Shown here one piece after another: positions 34,711 to 46,329 of a stretch of DNA of 64,000 nucleotides; the stretch's first letter is position 1, and each line of letters opens with the position of its first letter. Position numbers and translations under genes: made by a program. Under the pieces are notes generated by a model. That model searched no databases and was not told where the DNA came from. It saw only the letters and a list, made by a program, of their open reading frames with translations. Where the stretch lies: NCBI GenBank assembly GCA_020081605.1, contig JAHREC010000041.1:85914-149913 (forward strand). Direction: 5' to 3'. This stretch comes from Albifimbria verrucaria. Lineage: Eukaryota > Ascomycota > Sordariomycetes > Hypocreales > Stachybotryaceae.

Positions 34711-36601
34711 ATGTTGCTATTCGGGATCGCAGCCATCATCGTTGTGGCAATGGCCACCTTGAGATGGGTCCTGGTACTCTTGGCAGGCTGTAGAGCAAAG
34801 CTGAAGAACCTACCTGGACCAAGGGTAAGTTGATTCATGACTGCACCATCAGCCATCATTTTGCTGACAGATCCATAGGATGGTGTTTTCTTGTTTGGAC
34901 AGAGCCTCAACTTCATGAACATCCCATGGGCCCCGGATCTGTTCTGTCGATGGTCTCGCACATGGCCAGACAGTCCCTTGATACGATACATCGGCTTCGG
35001 GAACACGGAAAGCCTCCTCGTGAACGACGTTGAGGCCTACAAAGATGTTCTCACAAGGAAGAGCTCTAGCTTCATCAAACCTGCCGTGGCACGGCTGTTT
35101 GCACGAGACTTCATCGGTGATGGACTTCCGTTCGCAGAGGGTCACCTTCATAAATCTCGGCGAGCAAGCTTGGTTCGTAAGTTAGAAACATGCACCTCGT
35201 AATTGAGTTGCGGATTGCCTAAACAGTGTGCAGGCTCGTTCTCCAACTCCCAGCTCAAAGCCGACTTCTTCATGGTCCAGGCCAAAGCCGAACAATTGGC
35301 CTCTGTACTGAGCGTGCGGAGAAACGCCAATGACGAGGTTGAAGGTATTGTTGGGCTCCTGATTGATTTGTTCTTGAAATCGGCTGACTAGTGGCAACGC
35401 TGCTCATCAGTCGAGACAGACATCTGGAAGATGGTACTCGACGTCATCGGGAAAAAGATATTTGACATTGATTTCAACTCGTTGGGCTCTGAGGAGTGCT
35501 CTTTGTTCGAGTCTCTCTCCTATATGATGCAGCCATCCAAGTTGAACTGCCTTGTCCAATATGTTAACATGGTTTTTCCAATACGGAAGTTGATCCCATA
35601 CGGGAAGTTCGAGATTTCCAGCTGCATTCAGAAAATGCACGATCTAAAATCCGTGACCTTATCAGGCAAAGGAAGGCAAGGATGCTAAGTCCACCCATTG
35701 ACGAATCGATGGACAAGGTGAATGTGAACCAGTACCCAGATGTCCTCTATCATCTACTTCAACACAATGATTCATCGTGGCCGGAGAACGATATTGTGGA
35801 ATACGTATGTCTTTCGTATCTTATGAGGGCCACTCAGGTTATGCGCTGACTTTTTACATAGCTTCTGAACATGTTGATGCTAGGTACGTTGATTGTTTCA
35901 TGGCATACGTGTCATTGCACCTGTTGCAAAATACTCATCATGCATTTGATCCTGAAGGGCACGATACAACCGCCTGTTCAATCTTATGGGCCGTTCATGA
36001 GCTATCACGTAGGCCGGAAGAACAACAGCGACTACGCGAGGAAATAGAAGTCGCGTACGGCTCAGACCAGCCTATGTCTTATAGCATCATTGAAAAGCTC
36101 CCTTACCTTCACAACTTTGTTCAAGAAGTCCTTCGTCTTTACTCTGCCGGTGAGAAAAGAAATCAACAGACGTTGCTCTTGTAGAAGTAAAATCCGACTA
36201 ATATAACGGGTCTCCAGTGGCATTTGTACCTCGAGAAGCTGCTGAAGATGTGGAAGTGGCAGGAATACACATTCCACGTGGCACAGTACTCCAGCTATCA
36301 CCGGCTGTCATCAATCTGCATCCGAGCATCTGGGGAAACATCTCGGGATTTCGACCCCGACCGGTGGGAGAAACGTGATGGAGTCGCTGGCGATGCATAC
36401 GCCTTTCAAACATTTCATAATGGACCACGAGTTTGCCCTGGTAAGCAGCTGGCCATGATGGAAATAAAGCTATTGATAGTGGAGCTTGTCAGAAGATTCA
36501 GGATTGAAGTTGTTCATCCGGAAATGGAAATAGCACAGCCAACATTAACCTTGAGACCAAAAAACAAGCTGACAGTCCGCCTCATCGAGGGCAATAACTA
36601 G
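34711..36601 (+). CDS. Cytochrome P450, seven exons, two frameshifts
   Basis: Exons read as 34711-34824, 34879-35176, 35234-35344, 35411-35804, 35862-35883, 35958-36149 and 36217-36601. Features: N-terminal anchor, hinge NLPGPR, a cluster LFARDFIGDGL before the C-helix HLHKSRRASL, the I-helix spanning a 22-base exon (LMLGHDTTA), ExxR (EVLRLY), DPDRW, and the haem loop FHNGPRVCPG. Two breaks exist: one A missing in the run 35632-35635 and a G-run problem at 36332-36335 (two bases missing or one extra). All catalytic signatures are present. It looks like a CYP4/CYP52-clan-type fungal enzyme acting on hydrophobic substrates, but the family is not certain. Confidence 0.8.
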
Positions 36602-36945
36602 TGGCTATTAGAAGGTATTGGATCCTGTTCAGCAAATAGCACGCTCATTGGAAAGCACCTTAAGACTGAAAGAAACCACGGTGTAGTCTAGTCTCCCCGT
36701 ACGGATGGCGCAATGGTGTTGAGGTAGACCTTCACTCGGTCTAAAGAGTGCGCAAAACACATGACTCAAGATGGAACAATACGAATGGTAGCTAATAAAT
36801 TTAAAATCTCCCTAGATATATATGCATGTAACTCTAATCAAGAACTCGCGTGTTTGTGTTCTTGCTCCTCAACACTCTGGATTTACAGCCCACTACTCGG
36901 AGAAAGAATGAGGTCAGCTCTGTTCTGTTAAGAACAGCCAGTTCT
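36602..36945. other. intergenic, convergent
   Basis: Short spacer between convergent genes, no gene seen. Confidence 0.4.
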
Positions 36946-37709
36946 TTATGAGTCACAAAGGATCGAGAATGGCCAAAGTATCGCTGCTCCAACGGCCAGA
37001 GCGACACCGCTCCAGATCGCTACCATCGAGTTTGCGTTTATCTCCGCGTGGCCACCGTACGACTTGCTTGACGCTTTCACAGCCCCAACTACAAGAATCG
37101 CCTGGGTCGTTGCAAGTGAGGCCGCGACAGAAACTAAGAGGACGGTGATAGATGCGAAGAGCCACATAAACCAACGAACCTTAGCGAAATAATTGCAGAG
37201 GATACCCAAGAAAAGCTCAACCGCCGAGGCGATTAAGGCGACAATCATACACGCCTGTGTCCATCCGGAGATATGAACAAAGGCTTTGAGGGCGCCTCTT
37301 AACTCCTGCGGAAGCTTTAACTCGCCCCTGAACCCTGTACTTTGAAATGTGTGGGATCCAGATAATGCGAAGCCCAGTCAAATTTGCTATCTGAGCAGTG
37401 GCGGGATTCGTCATCCAATTCGATCCAGCAAAAGCCGAAGATGTTAACGTCGTAGCCCTTGGCCAGGTGGAGGTCTTTCGCAGTGATATTCTCCTTTGAG
37501 TTGGCCCAGGCGCTTACGTCAAAATCGAAAGGGTTCTGTGTTAGATTTTTCAAATCAAGTGATCGTATGGAGACATTCTCTGTGTCGAGATGAAACAAAG
37601 AGAGTTTATGATGGGTGACACCACTCAAGGTAGAGACGAATATAGAGACGAAAGAACCCGCAGTGAGGATAACAGGAAGAACTAGAAAGAGTAATCGCCT
37701 TACGACCAT
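36946..37709 (-). CDS. SUR7/PalI-like claudin-type membrane protein, one frameshift
   Basis: The ATG at 37709 gives a first membrane segment (LLFLVLPVILTAGSFVSIFV). A long outer loop follows with the two-cysteine signature of the SUR7 family (GFCWIELDDESRHCSD). Three more membrane helices sit in the second half (MIVALIASAVELFLGI, WLFASITVLLVSVAAS, MVAIWSGVALAVGAAI). Frames change near 37325-37328 at a CCCC (plus strand), one base short; the second half then reads to 36946. SUR7-type proteins organise plasma-membrane eisosome domains; PalI relatives sense pH. No enzyme activity is expected. Confidence 0.65.
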
Positions 37710-38766
37710 CTTTGGGAATGAACAATTTCAATAACAGATGATCCAGTGTGCGTCTCTGAGACTTAGGGCACTTTATAATATCTCGGCTTCTTCACTGGGA
37801 GAGAGCACATTGCAGCCATCATAGTGCTTAAGAAGAGATAACATAAAAAGACCATTCGAGCAGGAATAGAAAGGATAATCAAATATACAATACTTCATGT
37901 TTCAATCCATCCAATATGGAGAGTATCTCGCTACGTACATATGTAGTATTTATGTAAAAAGTGTAGGTATCCTGTTTTCTAACTGGCGAAAACATACAAT
38001 GCTAAGAGCTGGTATGAATACTGCCCTAAGATATCAGGAGAGAAAATCGAATACGGATATATATTATTTTTGTATGTCTGCAACCATCGGCTCTGCTACT
38101 ATTCCGCTTTCCTGGTGACCGACCTGCCCCATGCCACTTCATTGATTCTTGGTATCATTGGCTGCGAGGGTACCTCCCAAGATGACCATTTTTGGTTCAC
38201 GCGTTTGGGTATATATGAATCTTGACCTGAGGCTTTCAACCCCTCTTGACGATCTGATTTTGACAAAGATCGAACCACAGCTTGCCATGCTTTGCTGCAC
38301 CACAATACTGAATTGCGAATCGCCCTATGAGGGATGCAAGTAAGAGTTGCCAGTGTGGTTTTCATTTTAAACATGAGTTTAGTGTCGTTGATATTTGCAT
38401 AAGATAGGGAGATCAGTTTCTTATATAGCAGGACTACCACTGTAGAATGGACCTAAAAGCATACTGAAAATTGATGAAGACATATAGGTGTATGTTTACA
38501 ATGAAAAATAAGAAAAACCCCATCTATATTTAGCCACTTACAGTATACAATCCATGAATTAACATGAATCTTACAAGAGTTCAATGAAAGCTTGCTGCGT
38601 TCAGTAGTCACCTAGTTTCGCAATAGCCACTTTCGATAGAGCCAGACTGTTCAGTAACAAAACTACATACACCTTAAATGCAAATTTGCCCACGTATATA
38701 GCCACGCGGAGGACAACTCTGCCTACGCAATAAGAGCTGCAGTGTTACTTCAACCCAAAGGTGAAG
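37710..38766. other. intergenic
   Basis: About 1 kb with no supported gene. AT-rich. Confidence 0.4.
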
Positions 38767-39378
38767 ATGTTCGACCAGGTTCAAGATATGGATGCTGTTT
38801 CCAGTGAAAAACCATGCTCCCGTCCTCTTATTTCAGAATGTAACACTGATTGCTTTATAGTCAAGTTAGATGAAATACAGAAGCTTGAGCAGCTTAAATC
38901 TCTATTTGACCAAACTTGGCCGTGTCTTGGGTTAGCACTGCAGACAGAGTTTGTTCAGTTTGTCCTAGACAAACAGCCATCGGAAGATGAAGATGGAATT
39001 CCCAAAGTAAGTCTCATGAGACTTTAATTTCAATCTGTGGACTGGAATCTGACCACTCCTAGTTAACCTACCCCGTCGATGACTACGAATTACCTGTCGA
39101 AATCATGGACGAGGACAACCAAACTCAAGTTGAATCTTATCCTTCATCAGTTTATAGCATTGACTTAGACGCTGGGGGATCAACGATGCGGGTCTGATAG
39201 CGACACGTTAGTTGAATCCTACACCTGTCCCACGCCGGAATTTCCTGCATCCGAGGTTCGATTCTTTGTCTTCTCTGCCGAACGCTAAACTGATGTTCTG
39301 AGCTAGGAGAGCAACCCTGCCGTAGTGTATGCTATTGAGGATGATGAGTGGCAGGAGAAGCTCTTCTTGCAGTCATGA
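38767..39378 (+). CDS. Hypothetical acidic protein, spliced, one frameshift
   Basis: Exon 1 (38767-39006) ends at a GTAAGT donor. Exon 2 starts at 39063 after CTCCTAG. A third exon probably starts after a short intron ending at about 39306. The protein is strongly acidic (DEDGIP, EIMDEDNQTQVE, IEDDEWQEKL) and has no membrane segment or signal peptide. The G-run 39174-39178 appears one base too long. No family recognised. Acidic, low-complexity composition resembles short regulatory or chaperone-like proteins, but I assign no function. Confidence 0.4.
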
Positions 39379-40425
39379 AAGGCAGAATGTGTACACATAA
39401 ATGAATAGAGATGGCTAATAGATACAGTATGTCTAATATCACAGTACGAAGCTGAAATAAGATGATTTCCTTGCATCAAATATTGAATTGACTGCGGCTC
39501 CTGTAGGGTATGTGAAACTACACAAGATCGTGATTACAATCCCAGCTCTCACCACACTCCAACCTGATGTCATAGACAAATTGAAGTCCTCTATAATTTC
39601 GTCCAGGCTCGCATCTTGAGCCAAAAATGACAAGCAAGAACAGGCGAATAATTTAGACAATTACAAGTCGTGGTTTGAAATCCCTCATTCTTTCCAAAGT
39701 CATCTACACGACAGCCCCTCTCCCTGTTGCAGCTAGGAAAAACAACTATCCACAGGCCATTTCACAAACGTCCAGGTGCACTAAACTGCACGCCACCTAG
39801 GGTGGGCCTCTGGCTAGCAAGGGGTCGGGCCAGGAAAGAAATAGCAGCCATGTTCAAACACGTAGGTTCGGATAATTGAATATGAGCCCCACCGTGCTGT
39901 ATTGTTTAGACAACAATTTAGTGGAAGGCCGGGGCCGGGTTCGACCCAGATGTCACGCTTCAAAGCATTAAACACTCGTAGCGAACGCACTTAGGAATGG
40001 AGGAGCAACATGGGGAATCATACAGTCCCACCTTGCCCCACGACCATGAAAGGCAAAGATGGTGAGATCGATACGACTCTTAGGAGACCCAGGCTTAGCC
40101 CGACATGTAACAATACATACCAACAAGGGCTTGATAGTAACGGAACCCACATAGATCTACTAAGATATATCTATGGGCGTCTCATTTCTAGCGGCAAGAA
40201 TCAGGAAACAACGTTCTGAATTCTGTCATTCTAGGCATTGTTGTCCAAACATTTTTTTATCCCACCGACAAATAAGATCAAGCGCTTTGTCTCAGAAAGC
40301 CGGTGAAGTAGTTTTCCTGGTTGCAGCATACCATTATAGCGCATCTAACAGACTTTTAGTAGGGCTAAATAATAGCTTCATCTTATATATCCGCGAGTGC
40401 TGGTCTGATAGGCCAGGATTTGAAA
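39379..40425. other. intergenic
   Basis: About 1 kb, no supported gene. Confidence 0.4.
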
Positions 40426-40611
40426 ATGAGTCTCGACGACCTAAAGGAACTGGACGGACCGGATGTGTCAGAAGCAATGTTCGATTTTGAAAAGCTTGTG
40501 GCAAACAAATTTTATCTTACACATGACGTTCCTCACTTTCAGGAGTTCGTTTGGGGCCTTGTCATGAGCTACGCACATGATTTATTCATAAGAAAAGAGG
40601 AGGAAATATAA
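40426..40611 (+). CDS. Small acidic hypothetical protein, 61 aa
   Basis: A short ATG-started frame, starting MSLDDLKELDGPDVSEAM and ending in a charged KEEEI. Acidic and helical. Short enough to be chance; reported because it is similar in style to the acidic protein at 38767. Confidence 0.3.
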   Translation: MSLDDLKELDGPDVSEAMFDFEKLVANKFYLTHDVPHFQEFVWGLVMSYAHDLFIRKEEEI

Positions 40612-40653
40612 TGTAAAACCGTGCTAGTATAATGAGGGTGACCATTGGTATGA

Positions 40654-40917
40654 TCAGCGCGCAAACCGTGGGAATGGTACCGTGATGGAATCTTGTGACT
40701 GAAAGCCATGTTCCTTGACAAGGAACTCCACCAAACGAAAACGCTCGAGGCCCACGGAATCCTCCTCATGGGCGATAAAATCTAGCCTGATGTAGTTACT
40801 GGATGCCTCGGCGACTCTGTACTTGGAATCGATCAAGAAATGTTCTAATTCCAATCGAAACAAATCCAGATCTTCTGGGCTTGAACACCACACCAGAATA
40901 CTCTGACTGTTACCCAT
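40654..40917 (-). CDS. Small protein with N-myristoylation-like start, 87 aa
   Basis: The ATG at 40917 begins MGNSQS, which fits the N-myristoylation consensus (Gly2, Ser6). The rest is a charged, possibly alpha/beta chain (SSPEDLDLFRLELEHFLID, RFRLVEFLVKEHGF). No family recognised. If real, it would be expected at a membrane surface. Confidence 0.35.
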   Translation of the reverse strand: MGNSQSILVWCSSPEDLDLFRLELEHFLIDSKYRVAEASSNYIRLDFIAHEEDSVGLERFRLVEFLVKEHGFQSQDSITVPFPRFAR

Positions 40918-42209
40918 TTATATATCCCTATTTAATAATCCGTGGTGAAGAGCGATTGGGGATGGACGGTTGTTTATAAGGTCATGGGTTATGCTCCTTG
41001 TTTGGGTGAAATGGCCGAGTAAGCATGAATATACGACAATGCGTTGGGCTTTCTGCGGTGAAGTGCCTGGGTCGGAATAAAATTAGAAACCAGGGGCGAT
41101 ATCATCGTGGTGTCACGGGATGAGTAACCGCTCGTTGGCCTAGAGGGGTTCTCACACTGTTCACCTCTAAATTAGAAGCCCGCTCAATTCTTGAGTACAA
41201 GGCTTCGAGAATGTTGTATGTGTCCATAGGATTCTCAATGCGGTCTCGACAGTGGCGTGGAGGTAAGACCTTTGTCGAGTACGGTATGCGGCTGTGTTAC
41301 GCTCGTAAATGTCCCCGATATGGTTACATGGCCGGTCAAGTCCACTCTGATCAGACAAAGCCACGCTGGAATTCGCCCGACCTCTATTAGCCTAGGTGAC
41401 CAAGGCATACTTTGTGGAGTCTTTGGCAAGGATCTCTACATGCTGTGGAAACAGATAGGGTTGGTTAACGCACGGCTTCCAAGGCAACCCGCTCTGTCAC
41501 TCATCACCTAAGCACACTCTACCCGTCTTGTGTTTGCAACACGCGCCTCAGGATACCTAGGAGAATACAGGGACAGAATATACTGTAGTACTAATCGGAG
41601 TAGAGCAGACATCAACAAGCTTCACGAATCCGCCATCGCGTGAAAGGCTCTGGCCGGAATATTGAGATGAACACTACACTCGACTCAGCCATGTGCATCC
41701 CTGGTATCACAGCCCCAGGCGCATTGCGTCTTCCAACCAGGGTAGGAGAAGATAGTTAGCTTCTTTGGTAGGGACTACAACAAAGACTTGCTCTACTATG
41801 ATATTTAGACGTTGCCAATTCGCTCTTTGTTGCTCTTTTGAGTGAGCAGTTCTCTCATCTTCTTAACGTTTTACTTTTCGAGGGTTCCATCCTCCAACAT
41901 CCGGCTTTACCCATCAAGACGCACACATTTGAGCCTAACCTAAACCGACACCATTACGGCAGGTCCAAGAGCCTTTCGGCCTTTAGAAATGAGAATGGCA
42001 ATCTATGGCGAGCAGCATGAGCGTATGCCGTTGATGTCAAATACGAGCACGCAAATTTTACTCAGCCCAAGTGTGAGGCAGAGATGTGAAGGCATGGTGA
42101 TCTCTGTATTACATGTAATCAAAGTAACGTTCCAAAGCAGTATGCATATCTAAGACCCCCAGTTTACGTCAAGGTAGCCAGTGACCTAACCATTCTTTAT
42201 CACCCATTC
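40918..42209. other. intergenic, may include the 5' exon of the exchanger
   Basis: About 1.3 kb with several short frames and no recognisable content. A 5' exon of the cation exchanger may lie in its last 400 bases, but I could not place it. Confidence 0.35.
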
Positions 42210-43544
42210 TAGGTTATGCGAATTATTTACTAGTGATGGTGCCTCTCGGCATCATAGCCGACTTGTTCCGTTGGGGTCCCTGGGTGATCTTCATCATCAA
42301 CTTTCTAGCCATCATCCCATTAGCTGCTATCTTGTCCTTTGCGACCGAAGAACTTTCTTCCATGGTTGGGGAAACACTGGGTGGTTTGCTGAATGCAACT
42401 TTTGGCAATGCAGTTGAATTGATCGTGCGCCGTTCATCTCTCTCCTCTCCCACGGTGGCCTCACCACTAATGAACAACAGGTCAGCATTGTAGCCCTTGA
42501 AAAGAATCAGTTAGAAGTTGTTCAATCGTCCATGCTAGGTTCAGTACTGTCCAACCTGCTCTTTGTGACGGGCCTGTGCTTTATTTCTGGCGGCTTGAGC
42601 CATCGTGGCAGTAACGGCAATGGGATAGAGCAAACCTTCTCTCCTGCCATTGCTCAGACTACCTGCTGCCTAATGACGCTTGCCACAGTATCATTCATCC
42701 TGCCATCGGTTGTGAGTGGGACGCTGATAATTAACAAATATGTTTCGATTCGTACAGCTGACTCCCATGCCTAGCTCTACTTCATTTTGGACAAGTCGCC
42801 AACGGTAGGAAGAGAGGATAGCATTCTAGTACTCTCGCGTGGAACTGCTTTCGTTTTACTGCTCGTCTACATCCTCTACCTTACATTCCAGCTTTGCACG
42901 CACAGCAACTTGTTTGAGCAAGAGAGGATGAGCGGCGATCTCGAGGCCAATGGAGTCGTCGAAGTCAATGCGGCTTGCGAAGCTGACGACGCTGACGAAG
43001 CTGACGAAGATAACGACCAGAGACTTGATTGTTTTGCCGCGGCATCTATACTCATGATCACCACCGTCCTTGTATTTGTTTGCGCCAATTCTCTCATTGA
43101 AGTTATTGACGACTTTGCCATCACAGCGCGGATCAGTAAGACTTTTGTTGCTTTGATTCTGATCCCCATTGTGGCAAACGCCGCCGAACATGTTAGTGCT
43201 GTCGCCGTGAGCATTAAAAACAAAATGGACCTTGCGATGAAGATAGCGATGGGATCAAGCATTCAAATTTCCTCGTTCGTGATCCCTTTGCTGGTCATGG
43301 TCGGTTGGATCATGGGTCGGGATTTGACGTTACATTTTAACTTTCGTGAGTGAAACATCAGCTCTTTAGGAATCGGCGTGGCTGCTAACCATACCAAGTG
43401 CAAATTATCGTATTGTGCATGTCTGTTTTGGTGGCCAACTACGCAATGCAGGATGGCAAGTCCAACTATCTGGAGGGCGCTCTGCTGCTTGGTCTTTATT
43501 TCATCATCGCTATCACATTCTGGGTGGTGCCTGAGAGTTCATGA
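42210..43544 (+). CDS. Vacuolar-type Ca2+/H+ exchanger (CAX family), 5' end and one frame unresolved
   Basis: Exons: about 42210-42424, 42481-42711, 42758-about 43350 and about 43400-43544. Family signatures are clear: [20 protein letters not shown] followed by [26 protein letters not shown], the LSRGTA helix, then in the second half [13 protein letters not shown] and MGSSIQI, the paired cation-binding GNxxE/GSSxQ repeats. A third-exon frame break is fixed by one T in TTTT 42785-42788. The central loop is acidic ([11 protein letters not shown]), as in CAX proteins. The final exon after GTGAGT ends in a helix with VVPESS. The N-terminal helix and start are not found. Role: export of Ca2+ into the vacuole in exchange for H+. 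Confidence 0.7.
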
Positions 43545-43923
43545 GACTTCCCGGTGCATCTCTCGATCAGTGCATTGCTCGATTGGTGGCCCTCAGGTTG
43601 ATTGATCGATGAATCGTGGACATTAAGAAGCGTCGTTGATCTTCGCAAGTAAGGGACGGGGAGACGGGACCTCTAGCACCAGGATCAGGCAACCCCGCCG
43701 CTAGTACAGAGTAGTGGAAATTGGAAATGGGTTATTGGGGCTCATTTTGACGCTAGCGCCAACCCTGCAGGTGCAATTAAATGCGTTTTCATAAAAATAT
43801 GGGCAGCAGTACGCGCTCGAGCATTGTCAACCTTTTTTCCTCTGTAACTTATTCCTCACGGCATTACCTGCCCATGTCACAATTTGTTCTTCACCCCACT
43901 CCACATCCAACAAGATCCGATCG
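43545..43923. other. intergenic
   Basis: No gene seen. Confidence 0.35.
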
Positions 43924-44660
43924 ATGGCTTGCTCACTAAAAAGAAAAATTAAGCCCAAACGATCCTCGAGGATTATTAAAAATAAAGTCACCGTATTCGA
44001 TCCAACACAAGAGAAGTACAAGGTCTGCCCAAAGTCGTGGACCGGTCTGAAGTGCGCGAGCCGTATACTCTGTAAGCATGCACCCATGGAATTCCCAGGG
44101 CAGAAGAAGATCTAAAAGTATACAGTTAGAAATGGAGAGGATAAGTATGAATGCAAACACAAAACTTACGTGTTTGTGCGGTACTTGCACAAGATGAAAT
44201 TTGCCCATGAGTCGAACCCTACTGTCGGAGTTGCTCAGGTCTTGGAAATCAGACAAACAGCGCAGAACAAGATCCGGATCTTAGTATCTTGGCTGTATCG
44301 ACCTGAGGATTTACCAAGAGGTCGATGCGAGGATGACGGCTGCCATGAACTATTAGAATCAAACCATCGTAAGTATCACACAACAGATTCTCAAACTTGT
44401 CTCTCACAGCATCCCCAGGCCAAGTTATCAACATCAATTCCATTCGAGGGCTGGCACCAGTGGGCAACAGCTCCCATCTTTACTATACAGAAAGATTTTA
44501 CGATACTGAGAATGACAAAGTCTCCGTAAGTCCACCTAGTTTGTTCATTGACTATTTGGAAGCAAGGTGTCCTCTTGAAAGCCAACGAAGCTTAGACGAA
44601 AACAACAGGTTCAATCCGAGCAACAAAGGACTAAAAGGCCATGTATATGCTCAAATATAA
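43924..44660 (+). CDS. BAH-domain protein, 213 aa
   Basis: Three exons (43924-44071, 44126-44368, 44410-44660) join in frame. The N-terminus is basic (KRKIKPKRSSRIIKNK). A BAH domain follows: YVFVRYLHKM, then VGVAQVLEIRQ, LVSWLYRPEDLPRG, HELLESNH, and after the second intron VININSIRGLAPVG with a late YYTERFYD. BAH domains read histone tails or act in silencing and replication complexes. The protein is short compared with most BAH proteins and has no visible second domain (no PHD, no methyltransferase). Together with the H3 variant it points to chromatin functions in this segment. The last intron/exon choice near 44520 is uncertain. Confidence 0.6.
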
Positions 44661-44937
44661 AACCACAGCCACTATGGCATTTAAAAAATCAATCACTCGG
44701 CACCAAGGAGGTTGAGAGAGATGGTGGTCCACATTAAGACAGTTATTCTCTTTATACTCAAATCGGATAGACCAATGGGTCATAAGATGCCATCACTCGT
44801 GCACCTTTCGTCAAAAGCTTGAGTATCCCCGGGGAGAAGTGAAACATGGGTTAGGCATACCATGAGCAAGGCCGAATATAGAAGCTTCATACATTGAAAT
44901 GTTTCCGCTCGGACTAGTCACTCTTCTAAACCAACGC

Positions 44938-45492
44938 CTATAGCTGATCCAGTAGTTCCTCTGTTATCTTTCCACCTGTCTTTTCCCAACGCTTTAGTTG
45001 ATGCATCTCGTGTTCGGAAGTGGTTGTATATTTGGCGTCTAGCATCTTGATGTAGCCTGCAGGAACGCATTCTTCGGAGAATTTAGCGAAGAAAGATCGG
45101 TAACCACCGTCAAGGATGTATATCTCGGGAAATGCGAGCTTTGGGTATTGCTCTATGTTATTGCGGCGATCCACTCCCCGAATGTGTTGCGCCATCAGGA
45201 GAGAGCGGTATTTCGATTCTTCACAATAGCAGATCAGGACAGTGTTTTCCTTTGCCCAATTGCTGAGCAAACTGTTTTTAATAGCTTCTCTTATCGAAAG
45301 ATTGTAATTAAGAGCACCCTTTATATGTCCACCATCAAATTCGTAACAGAAGCGGCAGTCTATTATACAAACTTGTTCGATGGCAACTTCATATCGCCCT
45401 TTAATAATGTCATACAAGGTCTCACAAGAGATTCGTGGGAAGATTTCGGAGATTGCGTCAGGAACCTGATGGGGTAGTCTGAAGCAACTCAT
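44938..45492 (-). CDS. CDC25-like phosphatase (rhodanese fold), altered active site
   Basis: The first ATG is at 45492, giving 184 aa; upstream codons are open but start with GTG. The protein follows the CDC25 catalytic domain: ISCETLYDIIKG, VCIIDCRFCYEFDGGHIKGA, the P-loop, AQHIRGVDR, and FPEIYILDGGYRSFF. In the P-loop CX5R is kept (CEESKYR) but the residue before the Cys, a nearly invariant His in CDC25 proteins (HCE), is Tyr here (ICYCEES). CDC25 dephosphorylates CDK1. Here the N-terminal regulatory region is absent and the protein is only the catalytic domain. It may be a low-activity or dead relative, or a rhodanese-fold protein with new use. Confidence 0.82.
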   Translation of the reverse strand: MSCFRLPHQVPDAISEIFPRISCETLYDIIKGRYEVAIEQVCIIDCRFCYEFDGGHIKGALNYNLSIREAIKNSLLSNWAKENTVLICYCEESKYRSLLMAQHIRGVDRRNNIEQYPKLAFPEIYILDGGYRSFFAKFSEECVPAGYIKMLDAKYTTTSEHEMHQLKRWEKTGGKITEELLDQL

Positions 45493-45830
45493 GACAAAAA
45501 CAATTCTTCTGTACCACGACACCGAGAAGTGCCAGAGGCTAGAATAATAAGATAAACTGTCCTCTAATTTCCCAAGATAAGAAACAGTCTAGCTATGCGT
45601 CTATATCCAGAAAGTACCATCAAAGTTGGTACCCATTCAATGTAGAATATCCTCTAAATACTATATTCATGAAAATCCAGAATCGGCACCCTGTTCTTCA
45701 AATGTGCTCTAACTATTTTGTGTAGGAGTCTAGTTATAGTTAGAGACAGCGGCTGCTGCTGCGGTACTTGTTCCAAAACTCAACAATCCCCTTGAATAAG
45801 GACGGAAAATTGAGATCCCTCTGCGATCAT

Positions 45831-46201
45831 GAAGCTTAGCTTCTGCTTACAGCGCTAGGTACCTACCTGAAGCCGGCTTTCATTTTCTATTTCTTCGATT
45901 TGAAAGGGACTTTTTAGGTGAGGGTCGTGCCTACAAAGCCACAATTAAAAACGTATCTGGCGACATTGACGCAAAGCTTTGCCCGGATAGCCAGGCAGGA
46001 ATACACCGAGACAGATCTTACTTGAGTGATATTTCCATCAACTCGATATCTGGGGATATTGATTGTCTTGTTTCTCAATTAGCACAAACACATGTTTCCT
46101 CAGTTTCCGGCGATATTAACCTTGTCGTTAACGGGAACGCGACGCCTACAGTCAAGAGCGTGAGCGGAAAAATCAGGTTACTGCACAGTACAACTAGCTA
46201 G
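45831..46201 (+). other. ORF with VSGDI repeats (DUF4097-like), no clear start
   Basis: One frame is open from about 45831 to the TAG at 46199-46201. It contains regularly spaced repeats: NVSGDIDAKL, SISGDIDCLV, SVSGDINLVV and SVSGKIRLL. Such spacing is characteristic of the beta-strand repeats of DUF4097 putative adhesins. No convincing ATG lies in frame, so it may be a 3' exon or a fragment. Function unknown. Confidence 0.45.
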
Positions 46202-46329
46202 AATTAGTTCAGCCATATAGATCCAATGCACTTGGGCGTTTAGTTTTGTTAAGGGGTCAAGACTAGCCATACATTAACGTGATAGAATCAGTTTAGCTAC
46301 GCGTTTGTTTCCAGAAGATAGTATCGACA

